From Echinarachnius parma (lineage: Eukaryota > Echinodermata > Echinoidea > Clypeasteroida > Echinarachniidae): a stretch of 64,000 bases of DNA. Location: the NCBI GenBank assembly GCA_037951105.1, contig JBAMJV010010667.1, positions 1 to 64,000 on the forward strand, given 5' to 3'. Shown here piece after piece: positions 31,601-63,058 of this stretch (position 1 is the stretch's first letter; every line of letters begins with the position of its first letter). Position numbers and translations under genes: made by a program. The notes under the pieces were generated by a model. That model worked only from the letters and a program-made list of their open reading frames with translations, searched no databases and was not told where the DNA came from.

Positions 31601-33696
31601 ACTTTTAATTAAGTATTATTTCTATGGGGATTGCTTGTAGGGAACCGGTTAAAACTGAATACAGTAGATTAAATGACGTGACTCCTGTACAAGCGTTGAT
31701 GGTTTGGTTTAGCTGTCACATAGGGCTCTCTGTGAACAAGGGCTGATATTCAAGTCCATAACTTAAGTCAATATATAAGCAGTGGCTTAAGTAAATTACT
31801 TAGCCAGCAATTCAATCAATACAGCAACTGAATATCTAACCAAAATGTCTTCAAATATTACATTTAGATTTTGTTTTACTGAAGCAAAAGTCTAAAAACA
31901 AGTTTTCAGCCTAGCAAAATGCTAAGTAAATGTTATACTTAATGTTAGTATTGAATTGAAAACCAGCACTGGGTCGTTATTTAATTCCACATTTAAGTCA
32001 AAATTTGAGCAGTTTACTTAGTATTTGGTTTAAATTAATTGATTAGCCAAAATTGAGATTGAATTAATTCAGCGTCTGGAAATCTAACCAAACTTTTGAT
32101 AGCACAATGTCTTCAAATATGTTCATTTTCTACTTATTCTTATTCAATTGAATACCAGCCCTGGGGGTGTTTCACAAAGATTATAAGTTGAACTTAAAGG
32201 TAGTGTTGAGTATTGGTATTTCCCGAAGTGCCCCCCGATATTTTTTTGTGAGATAATGAAAAACTGACAGTCGAATTCGAAAGAACATAATGACAGAATA
32301 AACTTTATTTGATCAAAATCGATTCAGAAACGGCTGAAATATCCATAAATATATTTTTGTTTAAAATGTTCTTCACCGGCAATCACCGGGCGATATTTAG
32401 ACTTTTTAGAAAAATTTCAAAAAATGCTCTAAGACTACTTTGAAAAAAATCAGAATAGGTTTTTAAAAAAGTCGTTGATGATATCTCTATTGAATCATTA
32501 TTTTAACAAACATTAAATGCACAATTTTGTATGAAAAAAGGCTAAAAACCAATGATTTTTTTAAATACCGCCCTCTTGAGTTGTAACGGCTCTTTTTGAA
32601 TGATAACAGGGGCTTTACTTAGTCGTTTATAACTGTGTATACTTTTCGAGCATAGTGAAGTTATAACTATTATTTTGTACCGTGCAGGTTTTGGTTACTA
32701 AAGTTAAGTTTGACCAATACTCAATACTTAGCTGAACCTAAACAGAATGGAAAGCCATCAGTTTGTTTGTATAACTGATAAAACAGTTGTTTTTAAAAGG
32801 CATACATTTTGATAAAAAGCAGTAATCTTTGAATCTTTGTTATTATCAAGGAGCCTTGAAGTTATTGATACACATCTTTGCTGGAAGTCTCCAATACTGT
32901 TTTGTTTTGTTTTTACTTTTGAATATGTTTTATTCCAAGGCTAAAGATGGCGTACTATATTATTTAATTAAGTTCAACTTAGCATGACTTTAGTGTCTTT
33001 GTGAAACACACCCCTGCGCCCCGTTGCGAAAGAGATACGTACAATCGAGTGTAAGTTACAGACAATTGTAAGTCAGATCATGTGTTCTAAATGCACGAAT
33101 CTGATTGGTTGAAACGCGCAAAGTTGCTGACTTACAATCAAGTGTATCTCTTTCTGCAACGGGGCCCTGGTAAATGACCGCATGGTATCAACCCCCCCCC
33201 CCCCCCCCAAAAAAAAAACTCTTGTTGATATAAAGTCTGCTCGATCGGAACATAAGCACGTATTCCTCTTTCCGATTGTTTCTTGAAATGCTACTGTGCA
33301 TCCGACTGATTTTTCCTGATAACATAATTGCACGACACTAACCATTCCCAACCAAAATGATAGGCCTGTAAAAAAGTAATTTACCGTCATACCTCTTACA
33401 ATGGTTGTTTTCGAAAGGTTCCAACAACCTCTCTAATGTAATGCTCCCTGGGTTGACCTGTTTTCTAATGAAATGTTCTATTTATTCTTGCTTATTATTT
33501 TAAACAAAAAATAAATAGGAAAAAGAGCAAGGATATGTACGATTTGGAGGTAGTCTCGCATCCAGAGATGAAGGAGACCAAATACAAGGGCGGTGTCAAC
33601 GACGTCGACGGCAGGTCAACAAGGGATACGATGTCACGAATGATTAGGAGTTCGATGTCAAGACAATGGCGTATAGATAGTGGAGCCATGAAGTGA
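19547..33696 (+). CDS. SLC22-like organic ion transporter, gene A
   Basis: Complete 11-exon gene: 19547-19696, 21118-21372, 22086-22189, 22862-23016, 23649-23817, 24270-24408, 25252-25343, 26017-26225, 28916-29024, 29474-29683, 33519-33696. The spliced frame is 1770 nt (589 residues), about the usual SLC22 size or slightly longer. Order of parts: TM1 (about 21-42); large extracellular loop with several Cys and N-glycosylation sequons (about 43-148); TM2; the MFS loop motif DIFGRR (169-174); TM3-TM6; PESVRWLL (281-288) at the start of the cytoplasmic loop; TM7-TM12 including [13 protein letters not shown] (exon 8) and ELFPTPVR (exon 9); [12 protein letters not shown] near TM12; cytoplasmic tail. 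The family carries organic cations, anions or zwitterions across the plasma membrane; the substrate cannot be read from the sequence. All junctions are GT-AG. It is a tandem paralogue of gene B. Confidence 0.93.
19785..19829 (+). pseudogene. Duplicate of the 3' part of gene A exon 1
   Basis: Ninety bases past the real donor, a frame reads [15 protein letters not shown], matching exon 1 residues [15 protein letters not shown]. The following bases GCGAGTATCG match the real donor GTGAGTATCG except that GT has become GC. It is a partial tandem exon copy. A GC donor is occasionally used in animals, so use cannot be excluded, but no acceptor or start for it is evident. Confidence 0.7.
20941..21079. 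mobile_element. MITE 'b', copy in gene A intron 1
   Basis: GGGCCCCGTTGCAGAAAGAG at the left and CTCTTTCTGCAACGGGGC at the right are inverted ends, with CAACCAATCAGATTCGCGCA in the middle. It ends 38 bp before exon 2. Other copies: 24045, 33016, 50789 (partial) and 50877. Confidence 0.8.
21118..21372 (+). CDS. Gene A exon 2
   Basis: Residues 51-135, the large extracellular loop between TM1 and TM2. It has Cys residues that usually form disulfides ([32 protein letters not shown]) and N-glycosylation sequons (NAS, NGT, NYT, NKS). Length 255 nt, identical to gene B exon 2. Donor GTACGT. Confidence 0.93.
22086..22189 (+). CDS. Gene A exon 3
   Basis: Residues 136-169 plus two bases of 170: [20 protein letters not shown] then [14 protein letters not shown], that is TM2 and the first half of the MFS loop motif. 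Donor GTAAGT at 22190; the inverted-repeat element at 22195 starts at the last base of this donor. Confidence 0.93.
22195..22660. mobile_element. Diverged element 'a' at the exon 3 donor
   Basis: TTTAAAGGGATAGTCCAGTT at 22195 matches the TTTAAAGGGATAGTTGAGTT end of copies at 4537 and 27709. GAGGGCGCCCTCCAGACT in the body and a decayed right end (GCGCTCTTTAAAATCAAAAC near 22626) follow the same order. It starts at position +6 of the exon 3 donor. Confidence 0.55.
22862..23016 (+). CDS. Gene A exon 4
   Basis: Residues 170(split)-221 plus one base: [20 protein letters not shown], then [20 protein letters not shown] and [11 protein letters not shown]. It covers the second half of the MFS motif, TM3 and TM4. 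Acceptor GCAG, donor GTAAAC. 155 nt as in gene B. Confidence 0.93.
23649..23817 (+). CDS. Gene A exon 5
   Basis: Completes Gly222, then [20 protein letters not shown] and the TM5/TM6 hairpin with [19 protein letters not shown]. 169 nt as in gene B. The TEFVG and YFIRDWW words are typical of SLC22. Acceptor ACAG, donor GTAAGT. Confidence 0.93.
24045..24193. mobile_element. MITE 'b', copy in gene A intron 5
   Basis: GTTGCAGAAAGAGATTG near 24057 and CTCTTTCTGCAACGGGGCCC ending at 24193 are inverted ends; CAACCAATCAGAGTTACGCA in the middle. The left tip is altered (GCCCTGTTGGCGTTGC). Confidence 0.7.
24270..24408 (+). CDS. Gene A exon 6
   Basis: Residues 279-324 in the cytoplasmic loop between TM6 and TM7, beginning [20 protein letters not shown] with the family's PESxRWL signature. 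It continues [20 protein letters not shown]. 139 nt as in gene B. Acceptor AAAG, donor GTTAGT. Confidence 0.93.
24409..25251 (+). other. Gene A intron 6
   Basis: About 840 bp; AT-rich, with the element 'a' relic in its last 170 bp. No exon-like frame. Confidence 0.5.
25076..25242. mobile_element. Partial element 'a', reversed, beside exon 7
   Basis: GGGGGCGCTACAA, TTGTGAGGTAATGA, TTTGATCAAAATCGGTTTAG and GAAATATCCATAAATATA match the reverse complement of the right half of the copies at 4537 and 27709 in order. It ends within about 10 bp of the exon 7 acceptor. Confidence 0.6.
25252..25343 (+). CDS. Gene A exon 7
   Basis: Residues 325-354 plus two bases: [20 protein letters not shown] and [10 protein letters not shown], the end of the cytoplasmic loop leading into TM7. 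The LDLFxTPNLRxRTL motif is family-typical. 92 nt as in gene B. Acceptor TATAG, donor GTAAGT. Confidence 0.92.
25344..26016 (+). other. Gene A intron 7 with three C tracts
   Basis: C tracts at about 25519-25537, 25555-25571 and 25663-25692 and two GATGGTTTTGCAG/GAGGGTTTTGCTT repeat words lie here, followed by the partial exon 8 copy at 25830. Confidence 0.6.
25830..25890 (+). pseudogene. Partial duplicate of gene A exon 8
   Basis: After an acceptor (TATACACAG) the frame reads [20 protein letters not shown], against [19 protein letters not shown] in the real exon 8, with one extra codon. It then hits a stop (ATA TAG). The copy includes the acceptor region but lacks the rest of the 209-nt exon and any donor. 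It is recent: about 57 of 61 bases are conserved. Confidence 0.8.
26017..26225 (+). CDS. Gene A exon 8
   Basis: Residues 355(split)-424 plus one base: [37 protein letters not shown] and [20 protein letters not shown]. It covers TM7, TM8 and the start of TM9, including the GRKW loop motif of the second half. Donor GTAAAT. Six bases shorter than gene B exon 8. Confidence 0.92.
27016..27330 (-). pseudogene. Possible THAP-like domain fragment
   Basis: A 104-residue minus-strand frame contains [20 protein letters not shown] followed by KFPKKEE. The C-x4-C, then a hydrophobic-F-x-F-P spacing, resembles the start of a THAP zinc finger (C-x2-4-C ... FxxFP), the DNA-binding domain of P-element-type transposases and related host proteins. 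The later Cys-His pair is not clear and no transposase catalytic domain follows, so this is at best a relic. Confidence 0.25.
27709..28275. mobile_element. Inverted-repeat element 'a', copy 2
   Basis: Nearly identical to 4537-5100 throughout, with ends GGGATAGTTGAGTTCTGG and AAAACTCAACTTTCCCTTTAA. The perfect 28-bp palindrome is kept at 28071-28098. The high identity implies recent activity of the family. Confidence 0.7.
28276..28440 (-). pseudogene. Possible LINE C-terminal relic
   Basis: The minus-strand frame reads [20 protein letters not shown] and then [19 protein letters not shown]. The (Y/F)xTRxxxxF..P..R....xxSxxYxGxKLWNxL pattern is common at the C-terminus of non-LTR retrotransposon polyproteins. 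No reverse-transcriptase domain is kept nearby. Confidence 0.4.
28916..29024 (+). CDS. Gene A exon 9
   Basis: Residues 425(split)-460 plus two bases: [20 protein letters not shown] and [15 protein letters not shown]. It covers the TM10 region and the ELFPTxxR motif conserved in SLC22. 109 nt in A, B and the minus-strand fragment. Donor GTAAGA. Confidence 0.93.
29053..29198. mobile_element. MITE of the CAGTGGCG..C family, second copy
   Basis: CAGTGGCGCACTAGGGGGGG at the left and CACGCTGCACTGG at the right are inverted ends, with a poly(G) tract just inside the left end. The interior resembles 18503-18690. Confidence 0.5.
29474..29683 (+). CDS. Gene A exon 10
   Basis: Residues 462-530 plus two bases: [20 protein letters not shown], then [20 protein letters not shown] and [20 protein letters not shown]. 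It covers TM11 and TM12 and the LPET(L/K)G motif at the end of TM12. Donor GTAAGT. Confidence 0.93.
29750..30560. repeat. G-rich repeat with GCGAGGGAGCG...GTGTGGGAGGGGG
   Basis: GCGAGGGAGCGTAGCGCCCGA (29767, first 20 counted), GCGAGGGAGCGAAGCGACCT (30369) and repeated GTGGGAGGGGGTGTCCCCCTCCC-type snap-back words recur three times, each followed by GTAGGGAGCTTTTGCA or a similar word. The repeated order suggests a tandem or multiply inserted family. Confidence 0.5.
32161..33015. mobile_element. Inverted-repeat element split by element 'a'
   Basis: The outer ends CTGGGGGTGTTTCACAAAGA (32161) and TCTTTGTGAAACACACCCCTG (ends 33015; 20 bases counted) match the MITE at 13611-13898. Element 'a' (32199-32712) is inserted just inside the left end, so the outer element is older. 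Confidence 0.65.
32199..32712. mobile_element. Diverged, reversed element 'a' inserted in another element
   Basis: The ends are GTGTTGAGTATTGGT and ACCAATACTCAATAC. TTTGATCAAAATCGATTCAG, GGCTGAAATATCCATAAATA, ACCGCCCTCTTGAG and GTTTTGGTTACTAAAGT follow in the order expected for the reverse complement of copies at 4537 and 27709. Confidence 0.6.
33016..33167. mobile_element. MITE 'b', copy in gene A intron 10
   Basis: GCGCCCCGTTGCGAAAGAGA and TCTCTTTCTGCAACGGGGCC are inverted ends; CTGATTGGTTGAAACGCGCA lies in the middle, reversed relative to the 20941 copy. It abuts the element ending at 33015. Confidence 0.75.
33519..33696 (+). CDS. Gene A exon 11 (last)
   Basis: Completes Thr531, then [20 protein letters not shown] and a basic/serine tail ending [11 protein letters not shown] and TGA at 33694-33696. 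It is the hydrophilic cytoplasmic C-terminus. Acceptor AATAG. Compare KKDVYALETI in the minus-strand fragment. Confidence 0.9.
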
Positions 33697-33784
33697 CTAT
33701 TATTTTCTTTACCAGATTTAGCTTGTGACCCAAATCGCAACAAGCTACTTGGAGTCGTGAGCCATAAAGACATGTCTCTTATCA

Positions 33785-33790
33785 AATAAA
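33785..33790 (+). terminator. Candidate polyadenylation signal of gene A
   Basis: First AATAAA after the stop, 89 bp downstream. Further AATAAA words occur later (for example about 35156), so a longer 3' untranslated region is possible. Confidence 0.4.
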
Positions 33791-34210
33791 ATACAGCTTC
33801 GTGTAATGGTGATTTAGACAGAACATGTCTTTCGAGTCTATTCCAATGCAACTTCGTTATATAAAGAGCTCTGATGTGAAAAATATATCTGCAACCATCT
33901 CTTTATATTCTGTTATTTACTCAACAAGGCAATTTTATAATGCCTTTATTTAATATACAGTATAGTGTAGTATTGAAAATAGTACAAATAGCGTGTGCCG
34001 AAGTTGCAAAAAATAACTAAGTGTTGGAAATCAGCTGGTAAAATAAATAGAGTTCAAATACAGCAAATCAAACGTTACGGTAGCAATTCATCACAGAACA
34101 TAAGAGTAGAACAAACAGTTGAATGCGATCGAAGAAGTCTGGTAGTGCATTGATACCAGACTAACTTCTCTAGCTCGACGTGTATTCCGTTCTCCCTGTG
34201 TTCTATCCTA

Positions 34211-34342
34211 TGGTGGCCCTGAAGGGACATCGCGAATCGCGAACTTTGTTGCGAAATTCACGAAGAAATATGCAACGTTGCATATTTTGTCATGAATTTC
34301 GCAACAAAGTTCGCGACTCGCGATGTCCCTTTAGGGCCACCA
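34211..34342. mobile_element. MITE with TGGTGGCCCT ends and TA flanks
   Basis: TGGTGGCCCTGAAGGGACAT and ATGTCCCTTTAGGGCCACCA are inverted ends directly flanked by TA. The arms extend inward through CGCGAACTTTGTTGCGAAAT and its complement to a central palindrome around AACGTT near 34274. The TA flanks suggest the Tc1/mariner group. Confidence 0.7.
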
Positions 34343-34344
34343 TA

Positions 34345-35690
34345 CAATCCTTATGTTCTGGGATTATTTGCTGCGTTTGATTCACCGTGTTTGAACTTTA
34401 TTTTACCAGGTAATTTCCAACACTTAGCCATTATTCTACCCTCGGTCCATGTCTACCCAAAGTATCACAATAATATAGCTCTCCGGTGTAACAATGTCCC
34501 ACTGTTGATCATTATAATCCTAATTCACAGATGTGTTGTTAGAAACAAGAAAACATTCTCGATTTATTTTTTCAAAAAAGATAATGATAGCAAATGTGTA
34601 CTAGTATGTGAGACAATACTAGACTCAAACGTTAGACTTACATTTTGCCGGGAAACTCTCAAGAAATTACCCAGCAAAATAAATTACATGAATGTACATG
34701 AATGAAATAAGGATATATTTACGTAGCTTTATATATATATATATATATTACGAGCTTTATAAATCGAGTTCATTACTATTTTGTTCAATTGTTACATTTT
34801 TTTTTTACAAATACATGTACCTCAACACAGATGATATGCTATATCAGTATTATAATTGTACATTACGACTGTTATTTGTAAATATAAAAGTATATATCTT
34901 TATACCATGCAGTAACTTTAGAGTAGAAATGATCATGTATATTGCATTTTTTGTTTGAAAGATACTCATATTTTAACCAATCATATTATTCCTTCCGTAT
35001 GTATACTACGGTCTTTAAATAATACCATTCTTTCATTGATGTATAATTTATATTATGATAAAACAATACAATGATATTATAGCAGTGTTACGTTCCGTTT
35101 CATGGATTGTTATTATTATGGTTATGCATGTTTGTAATTGTTATTATACTTTGTTAAATAAAAGTTCATTATGTGAAATATCACGAAATATCTTTACTTG
35201 TTTGTTTTTGTGTAGGTTCATTTGTTTATATTTTTGTCCGTTTAGGATATTTGACACCAATGGTAGAAAATGAGCATTTCTTGATACTAAGTTATGACAC
35301 AATAAATTGTTATTTAATTTCCCCTAGAGTTTGAAATCGGCAATATTCGAGCTTTGGGCAACAGCATTTCATTTTCGGGCATAATCGTGAATTTTTAAAG
35401 CAAATTGCACTTAGAGTCGGGCAAATGCATGACTTGCAGGAATTGATTTCAGTGGGCTTGCTTGACATCTCTGTCCATATGCATTTGACGTAGGTTTTCT
35501 ATAATAAAAACAAGAAATACAGAGAATGAAAGTTTACTGAGCGCTGCTTACTGATTAACCAATCTGAGTTATCTATTATTTGTAGACATAAAATATGTAC
35601 ACGGCCTGACCATGTGGACCTATATCGGCAGGTCACGTAAAGGTAAAACGTAGAGATAAGATTATCGTTAAAAAATGTACAAATTCATAT
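34345..35690. other. Intergenic between genes A and B, AT-rich
   Basis: Contains a (TA)n stretch at about 34731-34748 and no recognisable gene or transposon ends; short frames show no family resemblance. Confidence 0.45.
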
Positions 35691-36227
35691 TCTAAGTACT
35701 GCCAGAGCTGCTCAAAAGCCCCCAGGCTTTTGTGGAGTAAGAGATGCACAGAGCCCATGCAGGCGTCGTGCTCGTTCGGAGACGGAGGGGGGGGGGGGGG
35801 GGGGGGGGCTTTCCAACAAAATCTCGCACACATGCACAATCCAATATAGATTTTTGTTAAATATTTATGTATGATATACTGTATGTATATGAATATGAAT
35901 ATGTATGTATATATATATTTTGGAAAACATACAAATACAAAAACAGACAAATATACACATAAACATAACATACACATACACGTACAACATACATACAGTA
36001 TAGGGGAATTAGGAGCAAAAATTCACACTATATTAGGGGGTAGTTGCCTCCACTTGATGCACCCCCCCCCCCCCTCCTCCCCACACCTCATTATGTTATC
36101 CAAACAGTGTTGTATGATAAGCTTTATAGACTATATAATACACTTCATAAACAAGAAATTTATTAAACTGTATACGTTCTTATACAAAGTCCAAATGCCT
36201 ATGTTTTTCCTTTTACTCATTTGTATG
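35690..36227. repeat. Extra copy of the gene B 5' repeat segment
   Basis: AAGCCCCCAGGCTT, GAGATGCACAGAGCCC, a C tract, then CAAACAGTGTTGT, TAAGCTTTATAGAC, TATACAAAGTCCAAATGCCTA recur in the same order as at 37740-38075 and 42170-42490. It is a third, more diverged copy of this segment, cut by the insertion at 36228. Confidence 0.6.
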
Positions 36228-36768
36228 TAAACTGGGTTCCAAAAGAAACTTATCACTTCTTCAGAGCGACACACATTAAAATCCAAAGCATAACAAGTAT
36301 TCATAATTGGGCATAGAATATATATAATACTCCTTAGCAAGCTGATCTAAAAAAAAATATGTTTGCTTTAGTCAACAAAGAATAAAATAAGGTGAAATCG
36401 CAAGAGGTAATTTTTCAAAAATCACAGAAACTGCTCGCTTTCCGAGCACAGAGCTCGATACGGACAATAGCCAGTCTAGTGGTTACATAACCCGCTTTGA
36501 AGTTGAACGAATAGCTATTGAAAGTTCTGAATAGACCGCCTTTCGTGGAGGTTCGCAGCGAGCAGTTTCTGTGATTTTTGAAAAGTGACCTGTAGTGATT
36601 CCATGGTATTTTTCTCTTTTTTGGCAAAAGAAAACTTGTAATTTTTGAGATATGCTTCATAATGAGAATAATACCTTATCTGTGTCTAAATATGAATCAA
36701 TTTGGTGCTATGGATTTTAGTAAGCGTCGCTCTGAAAAAGTGATAAGTTTCTTTTGGAGCCCAGTTTA
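36228..36768. mobile_element. Inverted-repeat element, about 540 bp
   Basis: The ends AAACTGGGTTCCAAAAGAAA and TTTCTTTTGGAGCCCAGTTT are inverted repeats. A second internal inverted pair (AAAATCACAGAAACTGCTCG and CGAGCAGTTTCTGTGATTTT) is nested within. It interrupts the repeat copy that continues at 36769 (ATCAAATTTGCACCCAGGC); the uninterrupted forms are at 38105 and 42530. Confidence 0.7.
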
Positions 36769-37051
36769 TATCAAATTTGCACCCAGGCAACTTAGCCAAC
36801 GAAAGTAAATGTATTATTTGGCCTTTCGTAAACGCCTCCTTCGCCTAAAATAGAAGATATTATAGGTGGCGTAGCACAGGGGGCTAGGGGTCATTGCCCC
36901 CTCCCCCCTTCCCCATTATTCCGCTACGCACCAATGGGGAAATAAAGAAACAAATACACGCTCCTTGTTTCTCTTTAATATACAAGTATTTCCCAAGCTA
37001 ATATTGAATCTGAATTAAAAAAACGGCTTCCGGGGCCAATCAGCGATCGCG

Positions 37052-37203
37052 ATGAAGTTTGATGATATTCTTCGCGACCTCGGTGAGTTCGGGAGGTACC
37101 AGCGATGGGTGTACCTAGCTTTGTGTATCCTCTCTCTCCCTGTGGTCTGTCAGTAATTCTGGCGCAGGTCTTCCTGGCATCGGCCATGGACCACTGGTGT
37201 CAG
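37052..37203 (+). pseudogene. Broken first-exon copy 1 of gene B
   Basis: Matches the intact exon from [20 protein letters not shown] through LSLPVVCQ and then meets TAA. Relative to the intact copies there is a net gain of two bases (152 against 150 nt) near 37154; after it, the original frame LAQVFLASAMDHWCQ and the donor GTTAGT resume. The upstream region common to the other copies is also deleted (the join is at CCAATCAG|CGATCGCG near 37041). It cannot supply a functional N-terminus. Confidence 0.85.
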
Positions 37204-37737
37204 GTTAGTTCATTTCATTTTTGTAATCTTTTAATTCATTTAAAATAAAATACAACGGTAAAGAGGAACAGTGTGAACATCAACAGGTATTTGCTTTTGA
37301 AGCAAACGTCTTGTTATTGGCAAACCCAAGTTGACAACATCAAAACTAATCAAGACAAAACAAAATATTTATATACACTATATAAGCATGGTAAACATAA
37401 GATATTGCGTTCTAACAAAATAAGGTTAATATACATTACTAATAAGTTAATAATTTAATTTCAAGTCATTTTATTTTTGTCCGAGAATCAGATTACATAA
37501 GAAAATCAATAATCCAATCAATCAACAATCGGTTGTATGTGTTTATTTATATATTTCGTCTGTTTGCAACAGGAAGGACTCTTCAGTGATCAGACACTGC
37601 TTTCCAGGAGGCTTTATGTGGACAAATAATACATGCATAACATGGTACTACAAAACACTACAAACATATTATGCATAATACAAACAAACGCAAAACCTTA
37701 TATATTTACAACTAATACATAAAATCAGGCTCCGTGT

Positions 37738-37885
37738 AAGGCTCGGAGGGGGGCTCCCAATAAATGGACGGAGCCCCCAGGCTTCGTGCTTGCTCAAAGG
37801 GGGCTCATCAAGAGATGCACGCAGCCCCCAGGCTTCGTGCTTTCTTGGAGGAGGGCTCCCCAAGGGATGCTCGGAGCCCCCAGGC
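37738..37885. repeat. GGAGCCCCCAGGCTTCGTGC minisatellite
   Basis: Three units of about 46 bp, each with GGAGCCCCCAGGCTTCGTGC, a CTCGGAGG/TTGGAGG-type word and GGGCTCCCCAAGGGATGC. The equivalent array is at 42168-42302; a degenerate one is at 35705-35775. Peptide frames across it are by-products. Confidence 0.65.
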
Positions 37886-38239
37886 TTGTACACCCGAAAC
37901 AGTAATTTGTTCGTCAAACACACACACACACCACACACACACACCTTTCCTTCAGAATCAGCAAATATTATCCAAACAGTGTTGTTTTATAAGCTTTATA
38001 GACAATTTAATACAATAAAACAAACAAGAAAAGTATACAACTCTATCCGTTCTGATACAAAGTCCAAATGCCTATCGTGTTTTCTTTGACTTATGTGTAT
38101 GTATATTGGTCGGATATCAAATTTGCACCCAGGCATCTTAGCCAACGAAAGTAAATTTATTCGTTGGCCTTTCGGGAACGCCTCCTTCGCCGAAAATAGA
38201 AGATAGTATGTGGCGTAGCACAGGGGGCTAGGGGTCATT

Positions 38240-38255
38240 ACCACCCCCCCCCCCC

Positions 38256-38335
<80 letters not shown>
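38240..38335. repeat. C tract and (CA)n microsatellite
   Basis: C tract then about 76 bp of pure CA. The equivalent in block II is at 42660-42749. Confidence 0.95.
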
Positions 38336-38805
38336 TATTATATATTATTATATCCCACAAAAATAGACTTAAAAAGAGTGTGCATCCCCCCCCCCCCCCC
38401 CCCGACCCCCCTCCCTGAACAAATAATAATACAAACATATATAGGCCTATATAAAACAAAATAAATAAATAAATACAAATATAAATCAACACCAACAAAA
38501 TTACAAGATAAACACAAAATAATGATAAAAATAATACTACTAATAATAATGATAATTATCGGGTGCCCCTCCCCCAAATGAGTCAGTTGGATGAAGTACG
38601 TACGCCACTGTCCATGGCTGTGCAGCACCTCTGAAAACTATCACGGTATGAGTACATAGACGCGTCTTCATTTCACTGGTCATTCTTGGCAACATACTAC
38701 TACCTGACTAGGACTAACCAAGCATCGAATTGAATAAATCTGCATATAATATATTTCCAAAGCTAATATTGAGTCTTTACCAATAACGGCTTCCAGGGCC
38801 TATCA

Positions 38806-39224
38806 CCTTACGGTTCATTTCTCGTTTCATTCTCGCGATTTCTATCACGAAGGGAACAGTTGCACTTTAATCTTCTTATAAGGGAAACATATCGTTTTTA
38901 TTTTCTTCTCTTCACATTGATTTATGCATTGGCTCTTTCTCTGGGACAAAGTCGCTGCTCTCATATAATACCTAATTTATCATGTGCTCGAGATCGGAAT
39001 GAAGCTGATCTCTATTTTCCTCACCGAAGCAAAACACCGAGGTATGAAATAAAATTGAAGGCAGACGTATTTTACCAAATCAGTTCTTCATTACGTTCCA
39101 TGCTTGACTCTTAGTTTTATCAATATCCGCGGCATCTGTCCATGGTCGCTTGGAACTCGAACACAATTAGATTGCTCGACGTTTTGTTTTAATTATTGGT
39201 TATAAGTTGCAATAATATTTCGCG
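38806..39224 (+). promoter_or_regulatory. Upstream region shared by the intact first exons
   Basis: The stretch from TATCACCTTACGGTTCATTT to the ATG at 39225 is almost identical to 43257-43679, and includes a TATA-like CTTCTTATAAGG (38870; TTCTTATAAAGG in block II). A shorter, diverged form precedes 41772, and it is missing before 37052. Conservation follows intactness of the exon, which fits a promoter or leader, but recent duplication alone would give the same identity. Confidence 0.3.

Positions 39225-63058
<23,834 letters not shown>

Larger units (their letters stand above)
29684..33518 (+). other. Gene A intron 10 (3.8 kb)
   Basis: Contains three G-rich repeat stretches of the GGGTGTGGGAGGGGG / CCCCCTCCCA type (29750-29830, 30040-30080, 30360-30560), C or G tracts at about 31190, 31480 and 33192, and nested transposons at 32161-33167. 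No exon-like frame. Confidence 0.6.
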
